Shown piece by piece: positions 47,520-55,724 of a DNA stretch of 64,000 nt. Position numbers and translations under genes: made by a program. The stretch spans positions 124,655 to 188,654 of the forward strand of contig NZ_BJTV01000002.1 of NCBI RefSeq assembly GCF_007176755.1, written 5' to 3'. The stretch's first letter is position 1, and every line of letters starts with the position of its first letter. The notes under the pieces were generated by a model. It worked only from the letters and a program-made list of their open reading frames with translations. It was not told where the DNA came from and did no database searches. The stretch is from Streptomyces sp. 1-11. GTDB taxonomy: Bacteria; Actinomycetota; Actinomycetes; Streptomycetales; Streptomycetaceae.

Positions 47520-47918
47520 ATGCGCGCGTTCCGCGAGGCGGTCGAGGCGGGCGACCTGGACGCCGTCGAGGCGCTGCTGGCCGACGACGTCGTCTTCACC
47601 AGTCCCGTCGTCTTCAAGCCGTACTCCGGCCGGGCGATCACCGCGGCGATCCTGCGCGGGGTCTCCCAGGTCTTCGAGGACTTCCGTTACGAGCGGGAAC
47701 TGGCCGGTGCGGACGGCCGCGACCACGCACTGGTGTTCCGTGCGCGGGTGGGCGACCGGGAGCTGACCGGCTGCGACTTCATCCACCTCGACGACGAGGG
47801 GCTGATCGACGGGCTCACGGTGATGGTGCGTCCGCTCTCGGGCGCCCAGGCGCTCGCCGCGGCCATGGGCGCCCGGTTCGACTCGATCGAGCGGGAGGCC
47901 CGGACGCGCCCGGTCTGA
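47520..47918 (+). CDS. SnoaL/NTF2-like protein
   Basis: A 132-residue single-domain protein. MRAFREAVEAGDLDAVEALLADDVVF in its helix-turn-strand layout is the usual start of SnoaL/limonene-epoxide hydrolase-like folds, and IHLDDEGLIDGLTVMVRP is the typical last strand. Members are small isomerases, cyclases or binding proteins; the role here is unknown. The ATG at 47520 is preferred because GGGGAGA precedes it; earlier in-frame starts lie in the operator. Confidence 0.78.
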   Translation: MRAFREAVEAGDLDAVEALLADDVVFTSPVVFKPYSGRAITAAILRGVSQVFEDFRYERELAGADGRDHALVFRARVGDRELTGCDFIHLDDEGLIDGLTVMVRPLSGAQALAAAMGARFDSIEREARTRPV

Positions 47919-47936
47919 CCGCGGCGGCCCCGCGCC

Positions 47937-49184
47937 TCAGGGCGCCGGGCGCACCGGAAGGGCGCGCACGCTGTTGCCGACGAACCCGGCGTGCGGGCTC
48001 AGTTCCGCGTCGGGGACGGCGAGTTCGAGTCCGGGGAAGCGGGTGAACAGCCGCTCCAGCGCGACGGTCGCCTCCAGGCGGGCCAGCGGTGCGCCGAGGC
48101 AGTAGTGGGCGCCGTGCCCGAGGGACAGGTGGCGTGCGGAGCCGGGGCGGGCGGGCCGGGTGACGTCGAACCGGCCGGCGTCCGGGCCGTGCGCCGACTC
48201 GTCCCGGCCCGCGGCGGAGTAGCCGGCCAGGACCGGGGTGCCGGCGGGGATGAGCGTGCCGTCCAGGGTGAGGTCGCGCACCGGGTAGCGGAACGGGAAG
48301 TAGCTGACCGGCGCGTCCCAGCGCAGGGTCTCCTCGACGACGTCGGCCCAGCTCGCACCGCCCGCGCGCACCAGGTCGAGCTGGTCGCGGTGGCCGCACA
48401 GGGCCCGTACGGCGTTGGTGATCAGGTTGAGCGTGGTCTCGTGCCCGGCGATGATCATCAGGACGAGCGTGCCGATCAGCTCCTGCGGGCTGAGCCGGTC
48501 GCCGTCCTCGTCCCGGGCCGCGATGAGCGCACTGGTCAGGTCGTCCCCGGGGGCGGCGGCCTTCGCGGCGGCGATCTCTTCGAGCACGGCGAGGAGTTCG
48601 CGGTTGGCCGCGACGGCCTCGGCGGGCTCGGTGTCGGTGGCCACGATCCGGCTGCTGAGACGGTGCAGCCGGTCCCGGAACCCGGCCTCCACGCCGAGGA
48701 GTTCGCAGATGACGCCCATCGGCAGCGGCAGCGCGAAGTGGCGGCGCAGGTCCGCGACGCCTCCGCCCGCCGTGGCCGCCGCCGCCAGTGCGTCCAGCAG
48801 CGACTCGGTCAACTCCTCGACGCGCGGCCGGAGTTCCTCGGCACGCCGCGGCGTGAAGGCGCGGCTGACCAGGGAGCGCAGCCGCCGGTGGTCGGCCCCG
48901 TCGGCGGTGGTCATGCCCGCCACGGTCGCGAAGGTGAGCAGCGGCCACCCCTGGGCTATCCGTCCCTCGCGCAGCGCCGTGAAGTGACGCGCGTCCTTGG
49001 CCACGTCGGGATGTTGCAGGAACTCCCTGAGCGCCTCGTACCCGAGGACGACCGCGCCCGCGATGCCGCCGGGCAGTTCGACCGGGGTCACCGCGCCGCG
49101 GGCCAGCAGTCGCGCGTTGTCGGCGTGCGGGCAGCCGCCGGCGGGGTCCAGACGGTGGGGCGGCATGGCGGGCGTGGTCTCCAC
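47937..49184 (-). CDS. Cytochrome P450
   Basis: A 415-residue soluble bacterial P450. The I-helix oxygen motif is AGHETT, the K-helix ExxR is ETLR, and the heme loop LSLGHGAHYCLGAPLARLE contains the axial cysteine near residue 360. It would hydroxylate or epoxidise a small molecule with electrons from a ferredoxin, which is not encoded beside it. The start is GTG with AGGAG upstream. It converges on the SnoaL-like gene with an 18-base gap; no biosynthetic core genes are nearby. Confidence 0.93.
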   Translation of the reverse strand: METTPAMPPHRLDPAGGCPHADNARLLARGAVTPVELPGGIAGAVVLGYEALREFLQHPDVAKDARHFTALREGRIAQGWPLLTFATVAGMTTADGADHRRLRSLVSRAFTPRRAEELRPRVEELTESLLDALAAAATAGGGVADLRRHFALPLPMGVICELLGVEAGFRDRLHRLSSRIVATDTEPAEAVAANRELLAVLEEIAAAKAAAPGDDLTSALIAARDEDGDRLSPQELIGTLVLMIIAGHETTLNLITNAVRALCGHRDQLDLVRAGGASWADVVEETLRWDAPVSYFPFRYPVRDLTLDGTLIPAGTPVLAGYSAAGRDESAHGPDAGRFDVTRPARPGSARHLSLGHGAHYCLGAPLARLEATVALERLFTRFPGLELAVPDAELSPHAGFVGNSVRALPVRPAP

Positions 49185-49581
49185 CGGCGGCTCCTGACGC
49201 TCGTACGACGAGGGTGACGCCGACGATCGTAGGCTCCCGGAGGGCGCTTGGCCTGGGGTTTCGCACCACCGGGAATGTCCGGCAGCGGCGACGTGTTGAC
49301 GCGGTCACGGACAGGCCGCTCCACCGGGTGGTACTGTGCCGACAGCACCCGTGCACGTCCCTCTGCGGACGCCGGTGCCAGTTCTCCCCCATCGCGCCGA
49401 TCCGGCCGCCGGTCTCTCCGGCTCCCGGCGCACCGGCTCCCCGGCGACACCTCGTGACCAGGCTTCTTCGCCGTACCCGAGGCGCCGTTCCCGCCGCCCG
49501 GAGACACCCGTGTGTCCGTCTCCCGCTCGCGGCCCGTTCCCCTCCTTACTCCTTCCTCCGTCCGTGAAAGGACCTCCCGGC
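49185..49581 (+). promoter_or_regulatory. P450/rho intergenic region with a long C-rich rho leader
   Basis: 397 bases without a gene. From about 49338 to 49575 the rho-sense strand is pyrimidine-rich and G-poor for this genome (runs such as GTTCCCCTCCTTACTCCTTCC), the type of unpaired C-rich RNA that Rho loads on. The region stays open in the rho frame from a GTG at 49336, but that stretch has many A- or T-ending codons, including TTA, unlike real genes here. So I read it as a leader, possibly for autogenous control. Confidence 0.5.
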
Positions 49582-50733
49582 ATGACCACCACACTCGAAC
49601 ACCCCCCTGTCGCACAGCGGCCCCGGACCACCCGGCCCGTCACCGGTGTCCTGGACATCGACGCGCGCGGGAAGGGGCACCTGAGGGGCGCGCACCTGCT
49701 GCCCTCCCCCGCCGACCCGCAGGTCTCCCCCGCGCTGATCCGCCGTCACGGCCTGCGCCGCGGAGATCTCGTGCAGGGCGAGAGCACGGCGCAGCACGGC
49801 CTGACCGGCATCACGCTGGTCGACGGCCGCACCCCGGCCGAGCTCCGCTCCCGCCCGCACTTCCACGACCTCACACCGGTGCACCCCCATGAGCGGCTGC
49901 GCCTTGAACACCCGGGGTCCGGACTGGCCGGGCGGGTCACCGACCTGTTCGCGCCGGTCGGCAAGGGCCAGCGCGGGCTGATCGTGGCCCCGCCGAAGAG
50001 CGGCAAGACCGTGCTGCTGCGGCAGCTGGCCGCCGCCGTCGCCGGCAACCACCCCGGCAGCCGGCTGATGGTGCTGCTGCTGGACGAGCGCCCCGAGGAG
50101 GTCACCGAGATGCGCCGCTCGGTGCGCGGCGAGGTGTACGCCTCCACCTTCGACCGGGCGGCGAGGGAGCACATCGCCCTGGCGGAACTGGTCGTGGAAC
50201 GGGCCAAGCGGCTGGTCGAGGCCGGTGAGGACGTCGTCGTCCTGCTGGACTCGCTGACCCGGCTGTGCCGGGCCCACAACAACGCCTCCGCCGCCGGCGG
50301 CCGCACCCTGAGCGGCGGTGTCGACGCGGGCGCGCTGCTCGGCCCCAAGCGGTTCTTCGGCGCCGCCCGGCAGGCCGAGGAGGGCGGCTCGCTCACCATC
50401 CTCGCCACCGTCCTGGTGGACACCGGCTCCCGCGCCGACGGCTACTTCTTCGAGGAGCTGAAGAGCACGGGCAACATGGAACTGCGGCTGGACCGCGAAC
50501 TCGCCGCCCGCCGGCTCTTCCCGGCCGTGGACATCGACGCCACGGGCACCCGGCGCGAGGAACTCCTGCTCACCCCGGCGGAGTCGGCGGCCACCCGGGG
50601 CCTGCGCCGGGCTCTGCGCTCCCGCGACGGCGGACCGGCGGCCGTGGAGACGCTGCTGGAGCGGATGCGGGACACCCCGGACAACGTCACGTTCCTGCGC
50701 CGCGTCCAGCCGACGCTGCCGGCCGTCGGCTGA
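49582..50733 (+). CDS. rho: Short transcription termination factor Rho paralog
   Basis: A 383-residue RNA-dependent ATPase. Residues 20-115 form the RNA-binding (cold-shock-like) domain (TGVLDIDARGKGHLRG). The motor domain has GQRGLIVAPPKSGKTVLL (Walker A), MVLLLDERPEEVTEM, VVVLLDSLTRLCRAHN (Walker B and Q-loop) and SRADGYFFEELKSTGNMEL (R-loop region). Normal actinobacterial Rho is much longer (600-700 residues) with a large Arg/Asp-rich N-terminal insert, which is missing here, so this is probably a second Rho. AAAGGAC precedes the ATG. Role unknown. Confidence 0.9.
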   Translation: MTTTLEHPPVAQRPRTTRPVTGVLDIDARGKGHLRGAHLLPSPADPQVSPALIRRHGLRRGDLVQGESTAQHGLTGITLVDGRTPAELRSRPHFHDLTPVHPHERLRLEHPGSGLAGRVTDLFAPVGKGQRGLIVAPPKSGKTVLLRQLAAAVAGNHPGSRLMVLLLDERPEEVTEMRRSVRGEVYASTFDRAAREHIALAELVVERAKRLVEAGEDVVVLLDSLTRLCRAHNNASAAGGRTLSGGVDAGALLGPKRFFGAARQAEEGGSLTILATVLVDTGSRADGYFFEELKSTGNMELRLDRELAARRLFPAVDIDATGTRREELLLTPAESAATRGLRRALRSRDGGPAAVETLLERMRDTPDNVTFLRRVQPTLPAVG

Positions 50734-50774
50734 GCCGCTCGGGACCGCCGTGGAGGGCGACGGCCGGACCGCTA

Positions 50775-50830
50775 CCGGCCCGCCCGCGCGTCCGGTGTCC
50801 GGACCGCCTCCCGGCCCGCCCGCGCGTCCG
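50775..50830. repeat. Two copies of a 20-base direct repeat
   Basis: CCGGCCCGCCCGCGCGTCCG occurs at 50775-50794 and 50811-50830, with a partial third copy further on (about 50847-50857), in the 206-base gap between rho and the carboxypeptidase gene. No dyad or gene is seen there. Confidence 0.6.
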
Positions 50831-50939
50831 TGGCCGGACCACTTGCGGCCCGCCCGCCGGTGCGGCATCCGGGTTGCTCCCGTAGGCCGTCCGGCGCGGG
50901 CAGCCCGTCGAGGCCGCCCCGCCTTCCTATGTTGATCGT

Positions 50940-52115
50940 ATGATCACCGGATTCTCTCGTCGGGTCGCCGTCACGGCCTGCTCCCTGTGTGCGGCGGGCG
51001 TCCTCGCCCTCGCACCGGCCGCCGCCTCCGCCGCACACCGTGCGGGGGATCCCGCACCGCCCGGTCCACGCACCACGGTGCCGCCGCCGTCCCTGCTCAA
51101 CCACTCCGGCACACAGGTCAGACCCCAGCGGGGCGCCCCCGAGGTACCGGCCGTCTCCGCGCTGTCCTGGCTGGTCGCCGACGCCGACAGCGGCAAGGTG
51201 CTGGCCGCGAACGAAGCGCACCGCCGGCTGCCGCCCGCGAGCACCATGAAGACCCTGTTCGCCCTCACCCTGCTGCCCGGCCTGCCCGCCGGCATGCGGC
51301 ACACCGTCGACTACCGGGAACTGCAGGACATCGGCGAGGGCAGCAGCCTGGTCGGCGTCGAGGAGGGGCACAGCTACCAGGTGGCCGACCTGTGGCGCGG
51401 GGTCTTCCTCAGCTCGGGCAACGACGCCGTGCACGTGCTGGCCTCGCTGGGCGGCGGCTGGCAGGCCACGGCCAGGAAGATGCAGGCCAAGGCGCGGTCC
51501 CTGGGCGCCCTGGACACCAATGTCGTCTCCCCCGACGGCTACGACGCCGACGGCCAGGTGTCCTCGGCCTACGACCTGGCCGTCTTCGGACGGGCGGGGC
51601 TGCGCAACCCCGACTTCGCCCGGTACTGCTCCACCGCCCGGTCCGAGTTCCCGGGCGACGCGGACCCGTACCAGATCGAGAACACCAACCGGCTGCTGAC
51701 CGGCGCGGACGGGGTGACGCCGTACCCGGGGCTGATCGGGATCAAGAACGGCTACACCAGCAACGCGGGCAACACCCTCGTCGCCGCGGCCCGCCGGGAC
51801 GGCCGCACCCTCGTGGTGACCGTGATGAACCCTCAGGAAGGCGGCGGCTTGGCCGTGTACGAGGAGGCCCGGCGACTGCTCGACTGGGGCTTCGCCGCGG
51901 CCGGATGGGTGGACCCGGTGGGATCGCTGGACGCGCTGCGCCCCCCGGCCGCCCCCGCCGCGGCCGCCGCCCCCGCCGCGGCGCCCGCCGCCCCCGCGCC
52001 GGACGACGGCTCGGACTGGGCGCCCGCCGCGGCCGTCGTGGGCTTCTCCGGGCTCGGCGCGGCGGCGCTGACGCTGGTGCTGCGGGCCAGGATCGGCCGG
52101 GGCGCCCGCGGCTGA
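50940..52115 (+). CDS. D-alanyl-D-alanine carboxypeptidase (PBP5/S11 family)
   Basis: A 391-residue exported enzyme that trims peptidoglycan stem peptides. Signal peptide: residues 1-32, ending APAAASAA. Catalytic motifs: PPASTMKTL with Ser101 and Lys104, SSGND, and IKNGYTSNAG, where K-N-G replaces the usual K-T-G. The C-terminal end is an Ala/Pro-rich linker (about 320-350) and a transmembrane helix (VVGFSGLGAAALTLVL) with a basic tail, so it is membrane anchored. Its last 283 bases lie opposite the convergent GT87 gene. Confidence 0.9.
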   Translation: MITGFSRRVAVTACSLCAAGVLALAPAAASAAHRAGDPAPPGPRTTVPPPSLLNHSGTQVRPQRGAPEVPAVSALSWLVADADSGKVLAANEAHRRLPPASTMKTLFALTLLPGLPAGMRHTVDYRELQDIGEGSSLVGVEEGHSYQVADLWRGVFLSSGNDAVHVLASLGGGWQATARKMQAKARSLGALDTNVVSPDGYDADGQVSSAYDLAVFGRAGLRNPDFARYCSTARSEFPGDADPYQIENTNRLLTGADGVTPYPGLIGIKNGYTSNAGNTLVAAARRDGRTLVVTVMNPQEGGGLAVYEEARRLLDWGFAAAGWVDPVGSLDALRPPAAPAAAAAPAAAPAAPAPDDGSDWAPAAAVVGFSGLGAAALTLVLRARIGRGARG

Positions 52116-53224
52116 CCGGCCGACAGGCCCAGCAGCAGACCGAGCGTGACCCAGGTGTAGGCGCTGCCGCCCAGAAAGCCGCCCACGCCGGAGGCGTCCC
52201 GTACCCAGAGCCAGACCACGCTGGTGCACAGCACCGCGTACAGGGCGCCCGCGAGCCGCGGGTGCCCGGCGCGCGCCAGCACCACCAGGGACGGCAGCAG
52301 CCACACCAGGTGGTGCACCCAGGTGACGGGGCTGACCAGGCAGGCCGCCGCGCCGGTGAGCGCGAAGGCCGCGGGCCAGTCGGCCGCCGCCACCGCCCGG
52401 CGGGCGCGCCACGCCCACCCGCACAGCACCAGCAGCACCGCACCGGCCCACAGGGCGCGGTCCGGCTCGCCGAGGCGGGCCAGGACGCCCTGCAGCGACT
52501 GGTTCGACACGTAGTCGAGGCGGCCGACGCGGCTCGTGTCCCACAGCGCCCCGGTCCAGTAGAAGCGGGACGCGCCCGGGTCCGCCCAGGCGGCCAGCCC
52601 GGTCGCCGCGAGGGCCACACAGCCGGCCACGGCGGCCGCCCGCCACCGCCGGGCGAGCAGCAGCAGGGCGATGAACAGGGCGGGGGTGAGCTTCACCGCC
52701 GCGGCCAGCCCGATCCCGGCGCCCGCCCACCGGCCGCGGCCGGTCCCGAGCAGCCAGGCGTCGCCGAGCACCAGGGCCAGCAGCACCAGGTTCACCTGCC
52801 CGAAGCTGACGGTGTCCCGCAGCGGCTCGAACAGCGCGAGCGCGCACAGCGCCAGCGACCAGCGGAACCAGCCGTGCCGGCGCCACCCGGGCCCGGCCAG
52901 GACGCGCAGGACGACCGCCAGCGCGGCCAGGTTCAGCAGCAGCGAGGCGGCGATCGCGGTGGGCCGGCCCATCGCGGCGAGCGGCAGCATGGCCAGCGCG
53001 GCGAACGGCGGATAGGTGAAGCCGTACGACGTACCCGGCACCCGGTAGTCGTAGATCCGGCCGCCGTGCCCGGCCCACGTGTGCACGGTTCCGTAGTAGA
53101 CGCGCAGATCGAAGAAGTCCCGCAGCAGGGGCACGGTGGCGGTGAAGACGGTCACCGCGGCGGCCAGGGCCACCACCAGCAGCAGGCGTCCGCGGTCGGT
53201 GCGCGGCAGCGAGGGGGCCCTCAT
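51833..53224 (-). CDS. GT87-type (DUF2029) polyprenyl-phosphate-sugar mannosyltransferase
   Basis: A 463-residue membrane protein with about nine to eleven helices (residues 12-370). LRDFFDLRVYYGTVHTW contains the catalytic aspartate region of GT87/GT-C enzymes, and YPPFAALAMLPLA, SFGQVNLVLLALVLG and VSPVTWVHHLVWLLP are family segments. GT87 members use polyprenyl-phosphomannose in lipomannan synthesis. The C-terminal 95 residues (Ala/Ser-rich) are coded opposite the 3' end of the carboxypeptidase gene and may not be conserved. The ATG overlaps the MptB-like stop as ATGA. Confidence 0.8.
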   Translation of the reverse strand: MRAPSLPRTDRGRLLLVVALAAAVTVFTATVPLLRDFFDLRVYYGTVHTWAGHGGRIYDYRVPGTSYGFTYPPFAALAMLPLAAMGRPTAIAASLLLNLAALAVVLRVLAGPGWRRHGWFRWSLALCALALFEPLRDTVSFGQVNLVLLALVLGDAWLLGTGRGRWAGAGIGLAAAVKLTPALFIALLLLARRWRAAAVAGCVALAATGLAAWADPGASRFYWTGALWDTSRVGRLDYVSNQSLQGVLARLGEPDRALWAGAVLLVLCGWAWRARRAVAAADWPAAFALTGAAACLVSPVTWVHHLVWLLPSLVVLARAGHPRLAGALYAVLCTSVVWLWVRDASGVGGFLGGSAYTWVTLGLLLGLSAGQPRAPRPILARSTSVSAAAPSPEKPTTAAAGAQSEPSSGAGAAGAAAGAAAAAGAAGGRSASSDPTGSTHPAAAKPQSSSRRASSYTAKPPPS

Positions 53225-54624
53225 GCCGTGCCTCGCGACGCCGGTGCCCCGGCCGCCAGGCGGGCCTGTCCCAGCAGGACCAGCCCCAGGGCCGCGCCGC
53301 ACACGGCGAGGGCGAGCTGGCCGGGGCCGGGCGGGCCGCCGCTCGGCAGCACCGCGAGGGCCAGGGCGGCGGTCGGGGCGGCCAACCGGTGCCGTACCGG
53401 CGTGCTGGGCGCGGCGGCCGCGACGAGGAACAGACCCCACAGGACGTACCAAGGCCGGATCGCCGGTCCGAGCACGGCGACCGTCAGCAGGCTCAGTCCG
53501 AGCGCGTAGACCGGCAGCGGGCGCAGCCGGAGCCAGATCAGCGTCACGGCGACGGCGGTGGCCACCAGGCCCAGCAGGTGCCAGGCGGGCACGGCGAGCG
53601 GGGCGAGGCCGCTGCCGAGGTGTTGGAGCAGGGCGCCGGTGGCCCGGCCGAGCAGGCTGGTCAGGGCCCAGTTGTGCGCGGAGACAGGGGTGTCGAGCGC
53701 GCCGATCCAGCCGTAGCCGGTGCCGGCCAGGGCGGTGGCCAGGACCGTCGTCGCCGCGGCGCCGGCCGCCGTCGTGACCGTGGCGCGCAGCGGGCCGCGG
53801 CCGGAGTGGACCTGGAGGAGCAGCGCCGCCGGCAGGCCCAGCGCGGCGGGCGCCTTGACCAGGGCGGCGAGGGTGATGAGCACCGTGCCGAGCAGGGGCC
53901 ACCGGCCGAGGGCCGCGACCAGGCCGAGCCCGAGCAGGCCGAGCATCAGCGCGTCGTTGTGGGCGCCCGCGACCAGGTGCAGCAGGACCAGCGGGTTGAG
54001 GGCGCCGAGCCACAGCGCCGCGGCCGGGTCGGCGCCGCTGTGCCGGGCGAGGCGGGGCAGCGCGGCCGCCATCAGGGCCACGCCGAGCACGGCGACCAGG
54101 CGCATGCCGGCCAGGCCCGCGGGCAGCTCGCCGCGGGTGAGGGCGGACAGCGCCGAGGCCAGGCCCAGGAACGCCGGGCCGTAGGGGGCGGCCGTGTGCC
54201 GCCACACCGGGGCCACCTCGTCGGCGAGCGGGCCGCCGAGCCGGGCGGGCCCGTGGGCGTAGACGTCCATGTGGGCGTCGACCATGGCTCCCTGCGCGAG
54301 ATAGCTGTAGACGTCCCGGCTGAAGAGCGGGGGTGCGAGCAGCAGCGGGGCCGCCCAGACGGCGAGCACCGTCAGCAGGGCGCGCACGCCGGGTGGTCGC
54401 GGGCCGCGCACCAGCCGGCCGAGGAGCGCCCAGGCCGCGGTGAGCAGCACGACGCCGCAGTAGACCCCGACCAGGCCGAGCGCGGCCCGTGCGGAGGCCG
54501 GGGCGAGCAGGTCGCGCACGGGCAAGGCGCCCGCCGTCTTCCCGCCCAGCGCGAGGACGGCGGTGCCGGCCAGCCCGAGCAGCCGGCAGCGGCGCAGGTC
54601 GAAGGGAGCGGTGAGGGCCGGCAC
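53221..54624 (-). CDS. MptB-like alpha-1,6-mannosyltransferase, GT-C fold
   Basis: A 467-residue protein with about 12 transmembrane helices. FSRDVYSYLAQGAMVDAHMDVY is the first extracellular loop with the catalytic aspartate of MptA/MptB enzymes (SRDVYSY), and APYGPAFLGLAS, NPLVLLHLVAGAHNDALMLG and AIRPWYVLWGLFLV are the expected conserved loops. It uses polyprenol-phosphomannose to extend lipomannan-type chains. The GTG start at 54624 is chosen; an in-frame ATG lies at 54690. Cotranscribed with the GT87 gene. Confidence 0.85.
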   Translation of the reverse strand: MPALTAPFDLRRCRLLGLAGTAVLALGGKTAGALPVRDLLAPASARAALGLVGVYCGVVLLTAAWALLGRLVRGPRPPGVRALLTVLAVWAAPLLLAPPLFSRDVYSYLAQGAMVDAHMDVYAHGPARLGGPLADEVAPVWRHTAAPYGPAFLGLASALSALTRGELPAGLAGMRLVAVLGVALMAAALPRLARHSGADPAAALWLGALNPLVLLHLVAGAHNDALMLGLLGLGLVAALGRWPLLGTVLITLAALVKAPAALGLPAALLLQVHSGRGPLRATVTTAAGAAATTVLATALAGTGYGWIGALDTPVSAHNWALTSLLGRATGALLQHLGSGLAPLAVPAWHLLGLVATAVAVTLIWLRLRPLPVYALGLSLLTVAVLGPAIRPWYVLWGLFLVAAAAPSTPVRHRLAAPTAALALAVLPSGGPPGPGQLALAVCGAALGLVLLGQARLAAGAPASRGTA

Positions 54625-54739
54625 GCCGTCAGCCTGGCAATGCCGGGTGGCCGGTGGGCGACGCTCCCGGCACCGGCGGGCGGCCCGCACGTGACCGGCG
54701 TGTGCGGAGCGGGCGCCGCCCGGGTCAGAACGGCCCGGG

Positions 54740-55678
54740 TCAGAACACCGACAGGCCGGTGAGGGTGGTGAACCGGTCCAGGGCCGCCACGCCCGCCACC
54801 GAGTTGCCCCGCTCGTCGAGGCCCGGGCTCCACACGCACAGCGTGCAGCGGCCCGGGACCACCGCGATGATCCCGCCGCCGACGCCGCTCTTGCCGGGCA
54901 GCCCGACCCGGTAGGCGAAGTCGCCGGCCGCGTCGTACGTGCCGCAGGTCAGCATCACCGCGTTGACCTGCTTGGCCTGGCTGCGGGTGAGCAGCCGGGT
55001 GCCGTCGGCGCGGATGCCGTGGCGGGCCAGGAAGCCGGTGGCGAGGGCGAGGTCGGCGCAGGAGGCGGCGACGGAGCACTGCCGGAAGTACTGGTCGAGC
55101 AGCACCGGCACGTCGTTGTCGATGTTGTGGTACGACGCCATGAAGTGGGCGAGGGCCGCGTTGCGGTCGCCGTGCGCGGTCTCGGAGGCGGCGACCTCCA
55201 GGTCGAAGTCCAGCTGGGGGTTGCCGCTCTCGGCGCGCAGGAAGGCGAGGAGCTCGCCGGCGGCGTCCCCGGTGCGGGTCTGCAGGCGGTCGGTGACGAC
55301 CAGCGCGCCCGCGTTGATGAACGGGTTGCGCGGGATGCCGTTCTCGTACTCCAGTTGCACCAGGGAGTTGAACGGGTTTCCGGACGGCTCGCGGCCCACG
55401 TGCTCCCAGAGTTCGTCGCCCTCGCGGGCCAGGTCGAGGGCGAGGGTGAACACCTTGGTGATGGACTGCGTGGAGAACGGCTGCCGCCACTCCCCCACCC
55501 CGTACACCGTGCCGTCCAGCTCGGCGACCGCCATGCCGAAGCTGCGCGGATCACGGGCCGCGAGGGCCGGGATGTAGTCGGCGGGGCGCCCGCGGCCGGG
55601 GGTGCGGCCCAGTTCCTGGGCGATGCGCTCCAGGACCGGCAGGAAGGCGGGGGGCGACGTCGTTGCCATGACCGCCAT
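54740..55678 (-). CDS. glsA: Glutaminase (serine-type, GlsA family)
   Basis: Converts glutamine to glutamate and ammonia. The 312-residue protein (309 if the second ATG at 55669 is used) has the beta-lactamase-like fold: FSTQSITKVFTLAL with the catalytic S-x-x-K, LEYENGIPRNPFINAGA, and the C-terminal YRVGLPGKSGVGGGI. Last gene of the FadR-asparaginase-AspA operon, 46 bases after aspA. Its 3' end shows a 15-base duplication that repeats the stop codon region (CCCGGGTCAGAAC twice). Confidence 0.92.
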   Translation of the reverse strand: MAVMATTSPPAFLPVLERIAQELGRTPGRGRPADYIPALAARDPRSFGMAVAELDGTVYGVGEWRQPFSTQSITKVFTLALDLAREGDELWEHVGREPSGNPFNSLVQLEYENGIPRNPFINAGALVVTDRLQTRTGDAAGELLAFLRAESGNPQLDFDLEVAASETAHGDRNAALAHFMASYHNIDNDVPVLLDQYFRQCSVAASCADLALATGFLARHGIRADGTRLLTRSQAKQVNAVMLTCGTYDAAGDFAYRVGLPGKSGVGGGIIAVVPGRCTLCVWSPGLDERGNSVAGVAALDRFTTLTGLSVF

Positions 55679-55724
55679 TGTGCCGTCGGGCCGCTCCCGG
55701 CACCCCGTCGCGTGCCCGCGCGGG

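Noticed and set aside
49336..49581. N-terminal extension of Rho by 82 residues from a GTG
   Set aside because: Third codon positions are often A or T and include a TTA codon, unlike the gene itself. The ATG at 49582 has a ribosome binding site and a normal Rho start.
47937..50733. P450 plus Rho paralog as part of a bicyclomycin-type gene cluster with self-resistance
   Set aside because: There is no cyclodipeptide synthase, dioxygenase set or exporter nearby, so two genes are too little evidence.
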